NCBI GenBank assembly: GCA_027574665.1
Contig: CM050650.1
Location: forward strand, 50,513,304-50,577,303
DNA from: Rhynochetos jubatus
Taxonomy: Eukaryota; Chordata; Aves; Eurypygiformes; Rhynochetidae
DNA: 64,000 nt
Direction: 5' to 3'
In this document: in pieces, positions 12,551-25,045 of the stretch
Position numbering within the stretch: position 1 is the first letter of the stretch
Layout: every line of letters begins with the position of its first letter
Notes under the pieces: model-generated
Seen by the model: only the letters and a program-made list of their open reading frames with translations
Told to the model about the DNA's origin: nothing
Database searches by the model: none
Position numbers and translations under genes: made by a program

Positions 12551-14479
12551 GATGGTGTTTCATGCTGATAGGTTGTATTCTGTACACTCATCCCCATAAG
12601 CCTTCTGTGTTTGCCTGCATGTTTTCGATTATTTTTTTACTGATGTATCAGATAATATAATCTAGAAGACCAAAGGAAAGGCCTGTTCATTATAAAGAAT
12701 GCTGGTAAATATTCACCTAGCATATAGGTATTGTGCATTCAATATATTCATATTCAAGAAAGGCTACTGAATAGGTCTCCGAAAGTAGTGTATATGCTTG
12801 ACAGCAACTGTGACAGGACAGCAAAAGTCAAGTTACTTCTAAAGCTTCCCTAGCTGTTGCTGGGAACTGAATAAAGTCTACTATAGGTATAAGAAAAAAA
12901 GTTGTTGAGCAAAAGGAAGGGAAGGACAGGGTTAAATACACTACCATATGTCTGGAGAAGGAAAGTGTGAAAGGGAAGACCAGACTAATATTTTCAGCAT
13001 CCTTTTTTTAGTAGCTATATTCTTTACAGATTAGACACATGAATTCTCACCATTTTTATTTTCCCAATAATTGATTAATTCCATAATTGATTTATTGCAT
13101 ATGTATTTATTGACATAACCGGTTCACTCCATTACTGATTATGTTATTGATTCATAATACTTTATTTCTCTCCATATTTACTTCATACAGCACTTGATTC
13201 ATCATATAATTACTTCACAGCTTAATTGAATCGTTGCACTATCGAGCAATTCCACAGTAATTGCTTTCAAGATAATCGATTCCTTGTCGGTGTGACTAAT
13301 CATAACTCACCTGCCATTCTTTACAGTCCTCTTTGTATTGCTTCTTTCTTCCTTTTCAAAATTGTCCTTTCATCCTCCTATTTTGGTGGTTCCCATTAAC
13401 TATACATATCTTTCTTTTCAGTATCTATTAATTAGTTCCCCATCTCTTTCCCATTTAGTTACTTATCGCCTTGAGCATGTACTTGATTGCCTGTTTTTCC
13501 ACTCCAGCTATGTCCGCTTCCCTCTGACATTTGGTCTTTCCAGGTTCCTGATCACAGTATAATGCTAGAATCTCAAAAGGAACACTCTTGATCATTTTTC
13601 AGAGCCTCCGAGTAATTTTCTTATCCTCTGTCTGGTTTTGATTTTGCTGATCATATTAGCCTGGTGAAAAATCTTATCATGCATTAGCTTTATGGCCCCT
13701 GAGTCCTTCTATTTCTCTTGCAATCACTTCTTTCATCGTTTGCTTTATGTTCTCACTTCCATTTCTGGTCATACAAGAGTCCAGGAATATTTCTTTCTTG
13801 CATTTGCGCTTTGTGTTTTGGTGATCATATCAATTTCTGATTTCAAATGCCAACTTTCTGTTTGCCATTAAGTCTGCCATTTTGCCCTGATCTGTTTGCC
13901 ATTAAGTCTGCCATTTTGCCCTGATCTGTTTGCCTCTGTATGTTCTCAAACTGCACAGTTTTTAAGCAGCTTGTGAACATTTTTTTTGTTTTATTTAAAT
14001 GGGGCCAAAATTGAAACTGCTTCAAGTCCTAACCTACAAAGGCAATAATAAAAACATCAGCCCTGATTATACTGGATCACACCAAGGTCAGTCAATATCA
14101 GAATCTTATCTCCAATGATAGCTCATAGCAGATAATAAGCGAAAGATTATAATGAGAGTGGAGAATTGCACTTTTGCCGATTTCCCGGCCCCTGTTGCAG
14201 CAATCCTCTATTTACAGACTTCCATGAGAGTCAAGGTAGCCAGGCATCTCTGAACTTTTCTTACAGTGTGAAAAGTTACAGTCAGTGTAATTTATCCCTC
14301 TAAAGATGCCAAACTAAAACTCTGATTAGTCTTAATTCACAGTTTTCAGTGGCTTTTCTCATTTTACTTTATGAAATGGAGAAATCAAGATTTTATGCTG
14401 CTGCTCAAATTACAAAAAAATGCTACAAAGCTATAGTATCAAAATGAAGTTTTCTGTTGTGTTCTTCATACCCTTTTTA
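12551..14479. other. Intron 1 segment, pyrimidine-biased, no gene recognised
   Basis: The plus strand is T/C-rich, with runs such as cttctttcttccttttc. It lies between two ancient minus-strand LINE remnants, so part of it may be further decayed LINE. It contains a cluster of ATTGA/TAAT-type motifs (13064-13283) and a 34-bp tandem repeat (13857-13934). No protein family is seen. Confidence 0.45.
13857..13934. repeat. 34-bp tandem repeat, about 2.3 copies
   Basis: Two identical units, 13857-13890 and 13891-13924 (beginning tctgtttgccattaagtctg), are followed by a 10-bp partial third copy to 13934. Perfect identity between the full copies suggests a recent duplication. Confidence 0.93.
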
Positions 14480-15942
14480 ATAAGTCTTATATTGACTTTG
14501 CCTTTTTAACCACTATTAATTTGATGTTTCCCAATAACTACCTACGATCTCTGTCCTCAAGAATAACATCTACTTTAGAGCTTATCGTTCACGTTTATAC
14601 ATGTATTTTCCAGGTGTGTTACATGCTTTATTAACATCTTATCACCAATTCTCTCAATATTGTGATTTTGGTAAATTGGTTTTAGTTTTGATGTTGTAAA
14701 TAAACTTTGTTATCTTACCTTTCAACTCTTTTCCTGTTCATTTATGACTCATGAACAACAGAGGATCCAGCACAAACTACTGTGGGATTCTACCAGTAAT
14801 CTTCATTCACTATGAAAACTGATTATTAATTTGTGTCCTTTGCTTTTAAATCTGTCAATAATCCATGAAAAAGCATTTTTCTTTATCATATGTTTAGCTT
14901 CTTTAAAAGTCTCTTTTAAGGGCTATTGTGAAAAGGTCTGTCAACCCCAATGCATGTTTTTGACTAGTCTCGTGGTCATCCTTTCCATCACTGAAGGGTA
15001 TCTTTGTAATAAGTACTTCCTTCCACCAAAACTGTACAGACACAGCTTATTCATTGTGCCAGGAGACCTGCAATCCCCTTTGTTCTCCTGTTCCCTTATA
15101 TTCTGCCACTGATAGTAATTCATGGATACATTTGGCCTCAGCCTGACTTAAATTTTGTCTTGTATCTGGCAGTTGGTAAGTTTGCAATTATATATTTAAA
15201 CTTCTTCAGAAGTCTTGGATGAGTTATACCAGATATGGTTATGTCTTAGTATCTTCTCACTGATATTTTGCATTGATACTTCATTTTGATATAGTTCCTT
15301 GGATTTCTCTTTTCCAAAGATAGATCTACTTACGCTTTTGCATTATGAACATGCAAATTACCCTAAGATCTGGGCTTTGTTCTGTAATAGCTGTATCTTT
15401 CCTGAGAGGTTCTGTTACACTTTTATTATCCTATGACTGTACAGACTTTATAGCAGGTTTCTTGCCTAAGATGTTTTTGAAAGAAATTTTTACTGAGTTT
15501 TATATCTTTTGGAAGTAATTTCTCAAAATCTTGTTGGGCTGCATTTGTAGATTTAGATAAAACTTATGAGAGCATGTTCTTTAATGTTTTCATCACATGA
15601 ACAAACATCCATTTTTTAAAGGTATGCTATTAATTCAAAGAACCTTCTATTTCCTTATTTAGCTTTTTAACTCTTTAAAGTATGATTAAAGTTTTTGTGA
15701 GCACTGGCATACATTTACTCTGAGCTTGAGACTTTAAACACTCCACTGATGCCAGTGCTTCACCCTTTTAGTTCCTCCTTTAAATTTGCTTTTAAAAAAT
15801 GTTCATTTTCCCATAGTTCTTTGGATTTATTATGTTTATTATGTAATAACAAAGGATAGATTTTGTTTCATTTTAGTCCATTATGCACACAGTTTATATT
15901 TCAAGCAGAAGTCCTGTGCACTCAGGATTAGAAGTGGTCACT
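14480..15942 (-). mobile_element. Ancient CR1/L3-like LINE, left part, minus strand
   Basis: Blocks correspond, in the right order, to the complement of an old reptile/bird CR1-clade ORF2. They are cctgttcatttatgactcat, aacaacagaggatccagcac, a PQGS-type complement (tgtgggattctaccagtaat), then atccatgaaaaagcattttt and the Lys-Ala-Phe type block at 14890-14940. Farther right, 15765-15830 recalls the ORF2 endonuclease-RT linker, and gcactcaggattagaag at 15918-15934 recalls the endonuclease region. No open frame survives. A younger CR1 tail interrupts the element at about 15943. Confidence 0.58.
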
Positions 15943-16087
15943 AAAGGTCTTTCCTTCCCTGGAGACTCTCAAAAGCGACCTGGACTTGTTCCTGTGTGAT
16001 CTGCTCTAGGTGATCCTGCCCTGGCAGTGGGGTTGGACTAGATGATCTCTAGAGGTCCCTTCCAACTCCTAACACTCTGTGAATCTG
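15943..16087 (+). mobile_element. CR1 LINE 3' end (young relative to host), plus strand
   Basis: Shows the classic avian CR1 3' end: ctggagactctcaaaagcga (end of ORF2), tgatcctgccctggcagtgg, ggttggactagatgatctct, agaggtcccttccaactcct, and a terminal ctctgtgaatctg of the ATTCTGTG type. It is strongly 5'-truncated (145 bp), as usual for CR1. It sits inside an older minus-strand LINE whose similarity resumes immediately after it. Confidence 0.92.
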
Positions 16088-17050
16088 TATCTAAAAATTT
16101 AGGCATCACAGCCCTCCCTGACATGAGACTACGTTCACTAGAGGATTCTCCCATTAATGTGTGTCTTCTGCTCTTGCATCTCAATGACCTTTTTTTACAA
16201 ATTTACAGTCACTGTTGTTATATTGGTCAGACTGATGCAGTAGTCATCAAACTGTATTCTTCATTTTGTACCCACTCAGTTTCAACCTGTAGAAATTCTG
16301 TGGTGCATGTTTATTCAATTAATTTCATTAGTCTCAAGACTTTCTTGAACACTTATTAACGATTCTTCACAGGTGCATCTTGTGGTCTATTTTAATATAA
16401 ATCATTCCTGAGAATTACAAGTCTCCTGCAGACTACCTTCTTCCAATTGGGCCAGACAGGCCTGATCACTTGATATTGTAAATTAAATCCAACCATTCAA
16501 TTTTTTTTCTTTGTCTTTTTGGTGTCTGAGTAGAAACACACTGATTTTTGATCTTGGTCTGCTCAGATGTTTTAATTGGTATTTAAACTGAACTTTAGCT
16601 GGTGAGATTGATCTTCACTATTTAATGCCTGAATGTTATTAGCTTTTGTGTCCTCTCTTTTCTTTAAGATCTTTTATTGCCCTCTGCTCTGAAAGATGTG
16701 TCATTCCAAGCTTGGCTCTTCTGTGCTAGTCTGTGTTCCCCATTTACTAGTTTATATCACTCTTCTCTCCTCTGGTATGCTTGAGTGCCAATGACTCAGA
16801 CTCCTATTTGGTTCAGCTGCAGTTCGTCCTCTCAAAACCTGCTCTTTATATACTAGAAGTTCTCCAATTCATTATAATTATAAACATGCACCAGTTACTC
16901 AGTCATGCATTCTGGCCTCTACGAAGTAGTCATCTCAGAAAATGCTACCATGACCTCTAGTCTCTTAGAGAACAGCTTACATTTTCCCTCTGTCCTTTTT
17001 CTGCTGTCAGAGATGGTCTATGTTTCATTGCTTTCATCTCCAGCAGTCAA
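16088..17050 (-). mobile_element. Ancient CR1/L3-like LINE, right part (5' side), minus strand
   Basis: Continues the element seen at 14480-15942. Recognisable blocks include tgtatctaaaaatttaggca (16085 onward), ttggtcagactgatgcagta (endonuclease region), ttatattggtcagac, a block at about 16600-16650 (ttcactatttaatgcctga) and cactcagtcatgcattctgg-like text near 16900. Together with the left part the relic spans about 2.4 kb. Right boundary is uncertain. Confidence 0.5.
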
Positions 17051-17978
17051 GTCACAGGCATTATACACCCAACTATGTATGTAGCGCCCTTTTTCTATTA
17101 TTTGAGATCCCTGCTTTGCACAGAAGGGTACATTAGATGCAGGATGATGTGGTGCAGTCATTTAAGGGGAAGGTCCCAGTGCGTGGTTGGTTTTCCCTTC
17201 TCAGCTAAGTGCACCAACACTTGAAGGTGTTCTCTCGTTTCCCCAACACAGAGTCTATGAAGGGTCTGCAGTGCAGTCCTGGGAGCTGTTTACAGACGGA
17301 ACCACACCTAATTCTGTCTTCAAGACAATTGATTTCTCTAATAGTTTTTGGTTTATAGAAGAAGTTGTCATATGATTGCAAGGATATAGTATTTTTTAGC
17401 ATGAAAACTATCGGAAAAAAGATACTGCATTAGACAGAAGCATCTTATTTGTAGCACAGGAAAGAGATGGTCAACAACAAAGGTACTGAAGTGCCCGAAT
17501 AACTTTGCCTATGTAAGAAAGCGCAGGCTCAAAACCACTGGGAACACAAAGTGTATTTGGAACCATGCTTCAAATTTGGCCACTTAACATCTGTTTGACT
17601 TAGGCCAATCCTGGAGGATAGATAATAGATACATTTATGTCTATTAATTTGAAATCTTTTAGGTCAAATTCAGGCCTTTATCAACATGAAAGAATTTCTA
17701 TCTTTAAGGTTCTTCTTTTTAGGCACTTGTTAAGGAACTTCAGAAGAAGACAGAGTACTGAGCAGGGAAGGGTAGAGGGATGTAGAGGAGGAATGCATTT
17801 TAATTGTGTGTAGAGGCAGATTGCTTCTTTCCAGTTAGAATTTTTCGAATTTGTTTTCAGTAAACACCACCACCGGTTTAGTAATCATGAATTTATATTT
17901 ATTTAACACACCTGATCTAATAATTCCCAAAAGGATTTAATAGGTTTACTAAGAGATAGAAATAATTTTAGATAGTTT

Positions 17979-18002
17979 AAAAAAAAAAAAAAAGAAAAAA
18001 GA
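17979..18002. repeat. Poly(A)-rich run
   Basis: About fifteen A followed by GAAAAAAG. No retroposed body is recognised upstream, so it is annotated only as low complexity. Confidence 0.7.
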
Positions 18003-18050
18003 AGTGTTTAAGCAAGCATTGAATATTAGTTACCTTTAAGGTGAGCAGTA

Positions 18051-18128
18051 AAAACCCAAAACAAACAAACAAAGAAACACCCCCACCAAAACAACAACAA
18101 CACCCCCCATCCCCCCCACCCCCCAAAT
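18051..18128 (-). repeat. A/C-rich low-complexity tract with C7 runs (G-quadruplex pattern on minus strand)
   Basis: CAAA and CAA units grade into C-runs of 5, 6, 7 and 6 bases (about 18080-18124). The minus strand therefore has G6-T-G7-AT-G6, which meets a quadruplex pattern. It lies 50 bp right of a poly(A) run. Confidence 0.75.
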
Positions 18129-21100
18129 AAAGAAGTCATTTAGGTGAGAAACCATATCTTTCTTTGAAAAGTGTGCCAAAGAACATCTGTATTGAAGCCC
18201 CACAGTCCTCTTGGTGACAAGATCATGTCCATTTTGTATGTTGGAGTTAAGTGCCTGTACTCTGGTCCATGTTCTCTGGACACCAGCTGCGCACTTGTGT
18301 GTAGCCAGGCTGATCATGGGATAGTAACACTGAGGCTAAACAAGGGCTGCAACGTCAGAGCAGTATCACTCCCTGATTATAACTCATCTCATTCTGTAAC
18401 ATTCTTACTGCCTTTTTTTTAAAACCATTAATTCATGGTTCAGCGAGTGAAGCTCTGAACCAGGACCCAGAAGTTCTGTGTAGACATTGAGTTCAGACAG
18501 GCTTCCCAAAGTACCACTCATGGAATTTGTCCTATGCTTCCATTCTTTCTCTGCTCCATGGAGCTGGTGTTTATACTACGAGAAAATCATTGTGATTTGG
18601 TGGGAACAAAGACTGGTGACAGCTAAGGGCTATGTTTAAAAAGCTTATGGTTTTTAAAAAAGATTATGCTGGAATGAAACAAAGAGGGTTATTTTTAGGT
18701 AAAATACAACCCTGCGCATTTATTTTATTGTTGGAAAAACATCTAGCACATCCCATCTAATAGTAAAATGCCTACATTTACATTGGAGGGCTTTTCATGA
18801 GGTCATCTGTAGAAAGGTCAGCAGGTGTCCTCAACTTACTGATGTGCTGGTAATTGAAGCTTACCAAGGATTATCTTTGTACTGAACCACGTTTTACAAC
18901 TGTCTTATACCTTATATTGAATAGTAAGAAAGTAGCAACAAATTAATTTAGAGATTTTAAATATTAAAGCTAGTTTTTAGGCTGGGTACAATATGTTTCT
19001 AAGTAGACTGATGATGAAGACTGATAATATTTGCAGCAGGTCCAAGCCCACGTTAGTCAGTGTGTGTGTGTGTTGCATTCAGTGAGATGCCATTCGCCCC
19101 AACATTGCATCTTATACACTGGAGCGTTAAGATGAATGAGACCCCATTGCAATGTTCACAAAAATAATTGCTATAATGTGTCACATAATCTGAAGATGCT
19201 TTGTATAAGTAATTCCTAACTTTTCTTCAAATATCAGTTCCCCGTACAGATGTTGTATGAGATATACCTGTGGACAGCCTTAGTGGGTTCATAGGCATGA
19301 ATTAGACGGGGAAATAGTACGCGGTGCTTCAGGAAACTCTTACCAGGGGTAGGACTGATCTAAACCCAGATTTTCAAACTGAGAAAATGGAGTCACTTTG
19401 ACAGAGTCATTTATCCTACCAGTTTATCTCCATTAACTACAGATGTAGCCTGGGTGACTGTTTATGTAGCCTGTTGTGTCTGTGAGAGTTTAAATGCATC
19501 AAATACTCTCATGGATAAACAACTGGTTTTACAGGGCTAAAACTGATCGATGACTTAGGACCTCACCAGCTGTATTTTTTGCCAGTAACCTTTCCACTGC
19601 AGATACAATTTGCTGTAATGTATACCTGCCCTTTTTAGGTGGTCCAAGGTCATCATTGTCAACTTCCATGTAACTTGGAAGACTGCAGTTTACATTTCAG
19701 ACCTGAGGAACAGCTGAACCTGTGTCCTCAAGCCTGGCTGCTCTTTATCTGTCTGTAGGAGCCTGTAGCCATCCTGTCTCCTTGAAACTGTGTCACAATC
19801 ACATCTTTAGACTCTCTGAGTACAACAACTTTGCTATTACACAAGGCCATCCTATTCATTTTGGTTTCTTCTATAGCTAGGGGTACGGATGCTCTGCAGG
19901 TGCTAAATGCTCTGTTGATCTCAGGGGGAATCTAAAGAACTAATTTAGGTTAGATGTTTTACTGCTATATAGGTGAAGTGATAAAAATCCAGTAACAACC
20001 TACTATACATTTTAGTACTAAACAATTTCTACACCATTCAGGGATAGTAATTTTGTAGACAATATGAGCATGCATGTTGATTTTTAGAGCACGCAGAAGA
20101 TGTCTGTTAAATTAGAAACTCATCTCAGCTTAACTGTGTTGTCACTCCACTAATTCAAACTCATAAAATATGCAATGTTTACCTGCAAGAGTCATGTCAT
20201 ATTAAAAAAAAAAAAAATCGGCTACATCCTGTATGTACACACTAGTCACCTGAAAATATGTGTTATTATTTCTCTGGTGAGGTGTTAGTTACACATACTC
20301 CTTTTTTTTATTGTGTGCAGTATTTCAAAGACAAAACTATTGGGTAAATTTTTATTGTCACATGCATGATAATTTTTAAAACCTGCATTATTTACTGGAT
20401 AGTCCTGCTAGACTGCTCCACTGAATAAATAGAAATCTTGGCACATTCAACAATTTTGCTAATACATGGTATTTACATAATCCTTTTCACAGAAGTATGC
20501 ACAGTATTTTCAAGATCTGTTTGTGAATAATATTAATTAGAAAGGCAATTTGTCTTCTAATGGGCCCTAAAAGTGATTATGGTTTTCTCAGTTGTTCCTT
20601 CTTTGTTTACAGATTTCGGTTCATATGATTTTGGGGGGCATCTCTTCTGTTAGTGTAGGTGTCATGCTAAAAGTCCATGAATATGATTTTCTAGGGCGTT
20701 AAATCTTGTTTCCACTGCTTTAAAGATCTATATTACAGTAGTTTCAACAGCAAAGAAATTTTGATTTACATATATTGAGAACATGTTTGAAAGCAGTATT
20801 CCTCCATTTTGCCTATTTTTCTTTGTTATTTCTGTGACAAATGTTAAATCTCAAACTTCTGGAAAAGTTTCCTCTTGAGTTACACCTCCCAAAATGCAGA
20901 TTTTTGTACTTGAACTGCTGAATAATGAAGCTATGATATTTGTGACTAAAGTCAGATTCTTTGATATGATAATTTTGGTGAAGCTCAACAGTATATGAGC
21001 TTCTGGGTTTTATTTTTACTTCTTTGTGATGCAGTCTTTGTTCTGCCTCGCACCATGTTGATGAAAGTCTACATGAAATGATTGGAAAATCCAATCACTG

Positions 21101-24084
21101 TTTATTGAATGTAATGAATATGCAATACATTTTTTAAGATTGGATAGGTTTAGAAAAGGAAAAAAGAAAAGGAGGTGGCATTAGTTTGTGCCCCTATATT
21201 TGGATCTGCTTTGAGAAGGGTGAGTGACTTCGCAGGTTCCGGTTCTGCCTTGCATTCACTGAGCGAGGCCTGCACAAACTGTCTGTACATTTATGCAGAT
21301 AGCCTAAGGAAAAACTCGCACTGACTGCTGTCACCCTGCTGTTATCTAGGAGAATGATCATTCTGACAGAGACAATCGCTGCCCCAACATTTCTGTTAAC
21401 ATAACGATTGATTCTGCCCTTAGGCATGATTTTGAGGTCTCAGTGGAGCTCCTGAGGCTTTTTCTTTTCCCTTGTACACGCTTACTTTGCTTCTTTCATG
21501 CTCGGTGTTAGTAAACATATTTCAAAACAAAGGAATTAACATTGTAGACAAAGGATGCTTCTAGATACTGTCCTTCTTCAGATTGACCTTACTTGGAGGC
21601 CAGTGTGTAGATATATTTTCAGAGAAAGGTTACAGAAAAATATTAGGGATGGCCTTCAAGCAGCATTTGGTGTTGAAATATTGCAACCATCACTGTAGGT
21701 TATTATCAGACGGACAACATGTATTTTCAGTTGGGGAAGATTCTAGAATAAGATTTTCTTTTTTAGTATGTGGTTGGTCGGTTTTTGTATGATAAAGCTT
21801 CAGCTCCATTTCCCAAGGATATGCATTAGTCCTCAGATAATCAGAATGCTAGGAATGATAAGCTGTGACAGCTGAAAAAAACATCCGTAATCCCTTCTGA
21901 AAACCTAAGTTATTTAGTATTTTTAAAGTTAATTTGATATTTCTGATTATAATCAACTTCAGAAGTTCCTAGCACAAAACAAATCTTATATTTAAGAACT
22001 GTGTAGTAGCTTATTATTTATTATATTTAGCTTCTCCACAGTAGGGTTTTTAAAGTTTTGTAAAAGAAGCTGGATATTAGAGCCAGAGGCCAGCAGATAA
22101 TGAGATAACTTATTCCCCAGATAAAAGGGGCTATTAGAAAAATTAATTTTTAAGATGTCAAATGCAGTATATATGCAGATAAATTTAAGAAAATGATAGC
22201 ATGTCATTTCCCCTATGTTATTTTTGTATTGCTATGATTTATTCCCGCAAACAGTAGTTGCTTGAAAAAACACGTTCTTCTCTCAGTCGAGACAATGATT
22301 GAGAGCTAGTTGAGCATCCACCTGCTTGAGTTGCCCTGTTTTGTCACCACATGCATGCTTCTGTAATCTACAAACCAAATGCAAGATAGTAAAATTTATT
22401 CAAGCAAAAAATACAAATTTACCTCTCTCTGATCAGGATTCCCAACAATTCATCATTTTAATGTATGCTTTGCCTCAGCATAAAAACCTACTTACAGGGC
22501 TTTAACTTACTCTGGTATGATATGTTGAACAAAGCAACACTGCTTAGAGAACAAGTCCTTTTGCAGTTAGCACCACAGTTAACCTGATGAATTCTAGCAC
22601 TGAAAATAATTCACTGTAAATGACCTGTTGTAGTGTCATCTGTTCGATGAGGAGTCAGGGAAGAGTGAAATCCCCCTCAGGACAGAGCTGCAGAACCCAC
22701 TGAAGGTCACAGTGTCGCATTTAAATATTGAGCTTGTTTTTGCTTGCGTTCTTTGTAGTCTATGAACTTCTAACTTTGTTATTTAGTATGTTTGATATGT
22801 TGATCAGTAAAGGTTTTGTTAGGTCATAGCACTGGAAAAGCGCAGTAAGCCTAGAAATAAGCACCTCTTGTATCTTCGGTGTGTGTCTTTTAGACACGCT
22901 TTGTTGTTGCCTGTCTTTGCCTGCTGGAAGGAAGTAATCTAGATCCTCAAAGTTGATTTGGTATGGGTAAATAAATGGGTATTTTATGTCGAGCATTGGA
23001 GACTATTTGTTCCTGTTGGAGCCTAGTACTCTTTGACCATCTTTTAGATACTCCAGCTGTGGAAGGTTTAGTATTTAATACCAAAGTCACTTATGTGAAG
23101 TTATATGATGTTACTCGGCATTCTTCAGTTAGCAGAGCAATGCAACAATATATGTAGATGACAATACCAGGACAAATTACACTGTACAGAACCTGGCAAT
23201 TCCAATATATGGTTGAATTACAACAGGAATGTGATTCTTGTACCAGCCTGAATAATGTAGTCCCTGCCATGGCGGTGGGTGTCCCCAGTGGCCAGGAAGG
23301 AATACGTGGAGTGAGAAGTCAGCTCAAGCCCATTACTACATCCAAAGCTCTTTTTGTGCTATTTTTACATTCTGTGTTTGGCTGAGGTGCGTATATACCC
23401 CCCTGTGCTGGTCTGGCACATGGAAGAAGACATTTTCTCTCCTTTGATTAACTTGGGGATGAAGAGTTACACAGCTGGCAGGTTCACTGGATTGACATAA
23501 CCAGCTGATCCACTAAACTGATGCAGCTGGCTGATCAACTCTGCTCACATACCCATTCATCCTGACCAAAGTCACCCTCTGGGCCTTTTCATATGGAGCT
23601 AAGTTCAGCTCTCTTTGCAGCAGCTGTTACCAGACACTCCCTAGGTACTTCCCTGAGCTTCGGGAGCACAATGCCCTTGGGCCATCTCCTCTGAGCCTTC
23701 TTCCATTGTTCTCTGATTGCCACAGTTCCTCAAAATGATACACCATTTCAGATCTGTCTACCACCATATGAAGGTCTTAGTTGCACCTTTGCAAGAAATT
23801 CTTCCTTCTACAAGTAAACCAAACTGTATCCTAAGTACAGTTGATGGTTCTTTGCACACAAGAACAGAACAGGGTGTCTTATGGCAATGAATTGCAGTGG
23901 TAGTTACCTATACTAACAACTCTTCAGACAAACTGCTTCTAATTGTCAGGAGGACAGCAATCACTGTGGATGCTGATGCTAAGTGTAACATGGATCAGAC
24001 TAAAAAGAGACGGAATTTTTTGAGTAAATATTATCTTCAAGTAAAAAATAGATTAGTAACATAATAATTGAATAAAAATAATAA

Positions 24085-25045
24085 AATCACAGAATGGTTT
24101 GGGTTGGACGGGACCTTTAGAGGTCATCTAGTCCCAAGTGCCCAGCCATGGGCAGGGATACCCTCCACTAGACCAGGTTGCTCAAAGCCTCATCCAGCCT
24201 GGCCTTGAAGACAGCCAGGGAATCCACAGCTACTTTGGGCAACCTGTTCCAGGGCCACACCACCCTCTCCATGAAGAATTTCTTCCTGACATCCAGTCTA
24301 AGTCTCCCTGCTTTCAGTTTAAACCCGTTACCCCTTGTCCTGCCACTGCAGGCCCTTGTAAAAAGTCCCCTTCCAGCTTTCTTGTAGGCCCCTTCAGGTA
24401 CTGGGAGGTGCTATAATGTCTCCCTGAAGCCTTCTCTTTCTTCTCCAACCCTCTTGGCCTTTCTTCATAGGAGAGGTGCTCCAGCCCTCTGACCATCTTC
24501 GTGGCCCTCTTCTGGACTCGTTCCAACTGGTCAATATTCTTCTTATGCTGAGGGCCCCACAGCTGGACACAGTACTGCAGGTGGGGTCTCATGACAGCAG
24601 AGTAGAGGGGGAGAATCCCCTCCCTCCACCTGCTGGCCATGCTTCTCTGGATACAGCCCAGGATATGGTTGGCTTTCTGGGCTGCCAGCACACACTGCTG
24701 GCTCATGTTCAGCTTCTCATCCACCAGTACCCCCAATCCTTCTCCTCTGGGCTTCTCTCAATCCATTCTCCACTCAGCCTGTGCTTGTTCTTGGGTGCAG
24801 GACCTTGCACTTGGCCTTGTTGGACTCATGAGGTTCTCATGGACCCACCTCTCCAGCCTGTCAAGGTCCTTCTGGATGGCATCCCTTCCCTCCGGCACTC
24901 CCTTACGCACCACACAGCTTGGTGTCGTCGACAAACTTGCTGAGGGTGCATTTGATCCCACCGTCCATGTCACTGACAAAGGTGCTAAACAGCACCAGTC
25001 CCAATACTGACCCCTGAGGAGGGCTGCTCCTCACTGGTCTCTACT
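24085..25045 (-). mobile_element. CR1 LINE, 5'-truncated, with RT C-terminal coding remnant, minus strand
   Basis: Non-LTR retrotransposon. The 3' end is at the left (atcacagaatggtttgggtt, then ggacctttagaggtcatcta, the complement of the CR1 tail). On the minus strand, 24979-24758 encodes [14 protein letters not shown] active-site context followed by EGRDAIQKDLDRLERW. After a frame break, 24736-24314 encodes [34 protein letters not shown] and [20 protein letters not shown], all typical of CR1 ORF2. Farther right, the complement of a PQGSVLG motif sits near 25000. The active-site FADD is FVDD here. Frameshifts and early termination make it inactive. The plus-strand frames over it (155 and 123 codons) are shadows. 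Confidence 0.95.

Larger units (their letters stand above)
17051..24084. other. Intron 1 segment, no gene recognised
   Basis: About 7 kb without a recognisable repeat family or coding similarity. Notable items are a poly(A) run (17979-17996), an A/C-rich low-complexity tract (18051-18128), a GT run near 19060, and a stretch at 21060-21430 with hairpins and balanced composition that might be conserved. Frames of 60-93 codons are scattered on both strands and look random. Confidence 0.55.

Noticed and set aside
24476..25010. 155- and 123-codon plus-strand frames
   Set aside because: They are antisense to a CR1 ORF2 remnant and have no family of their own.
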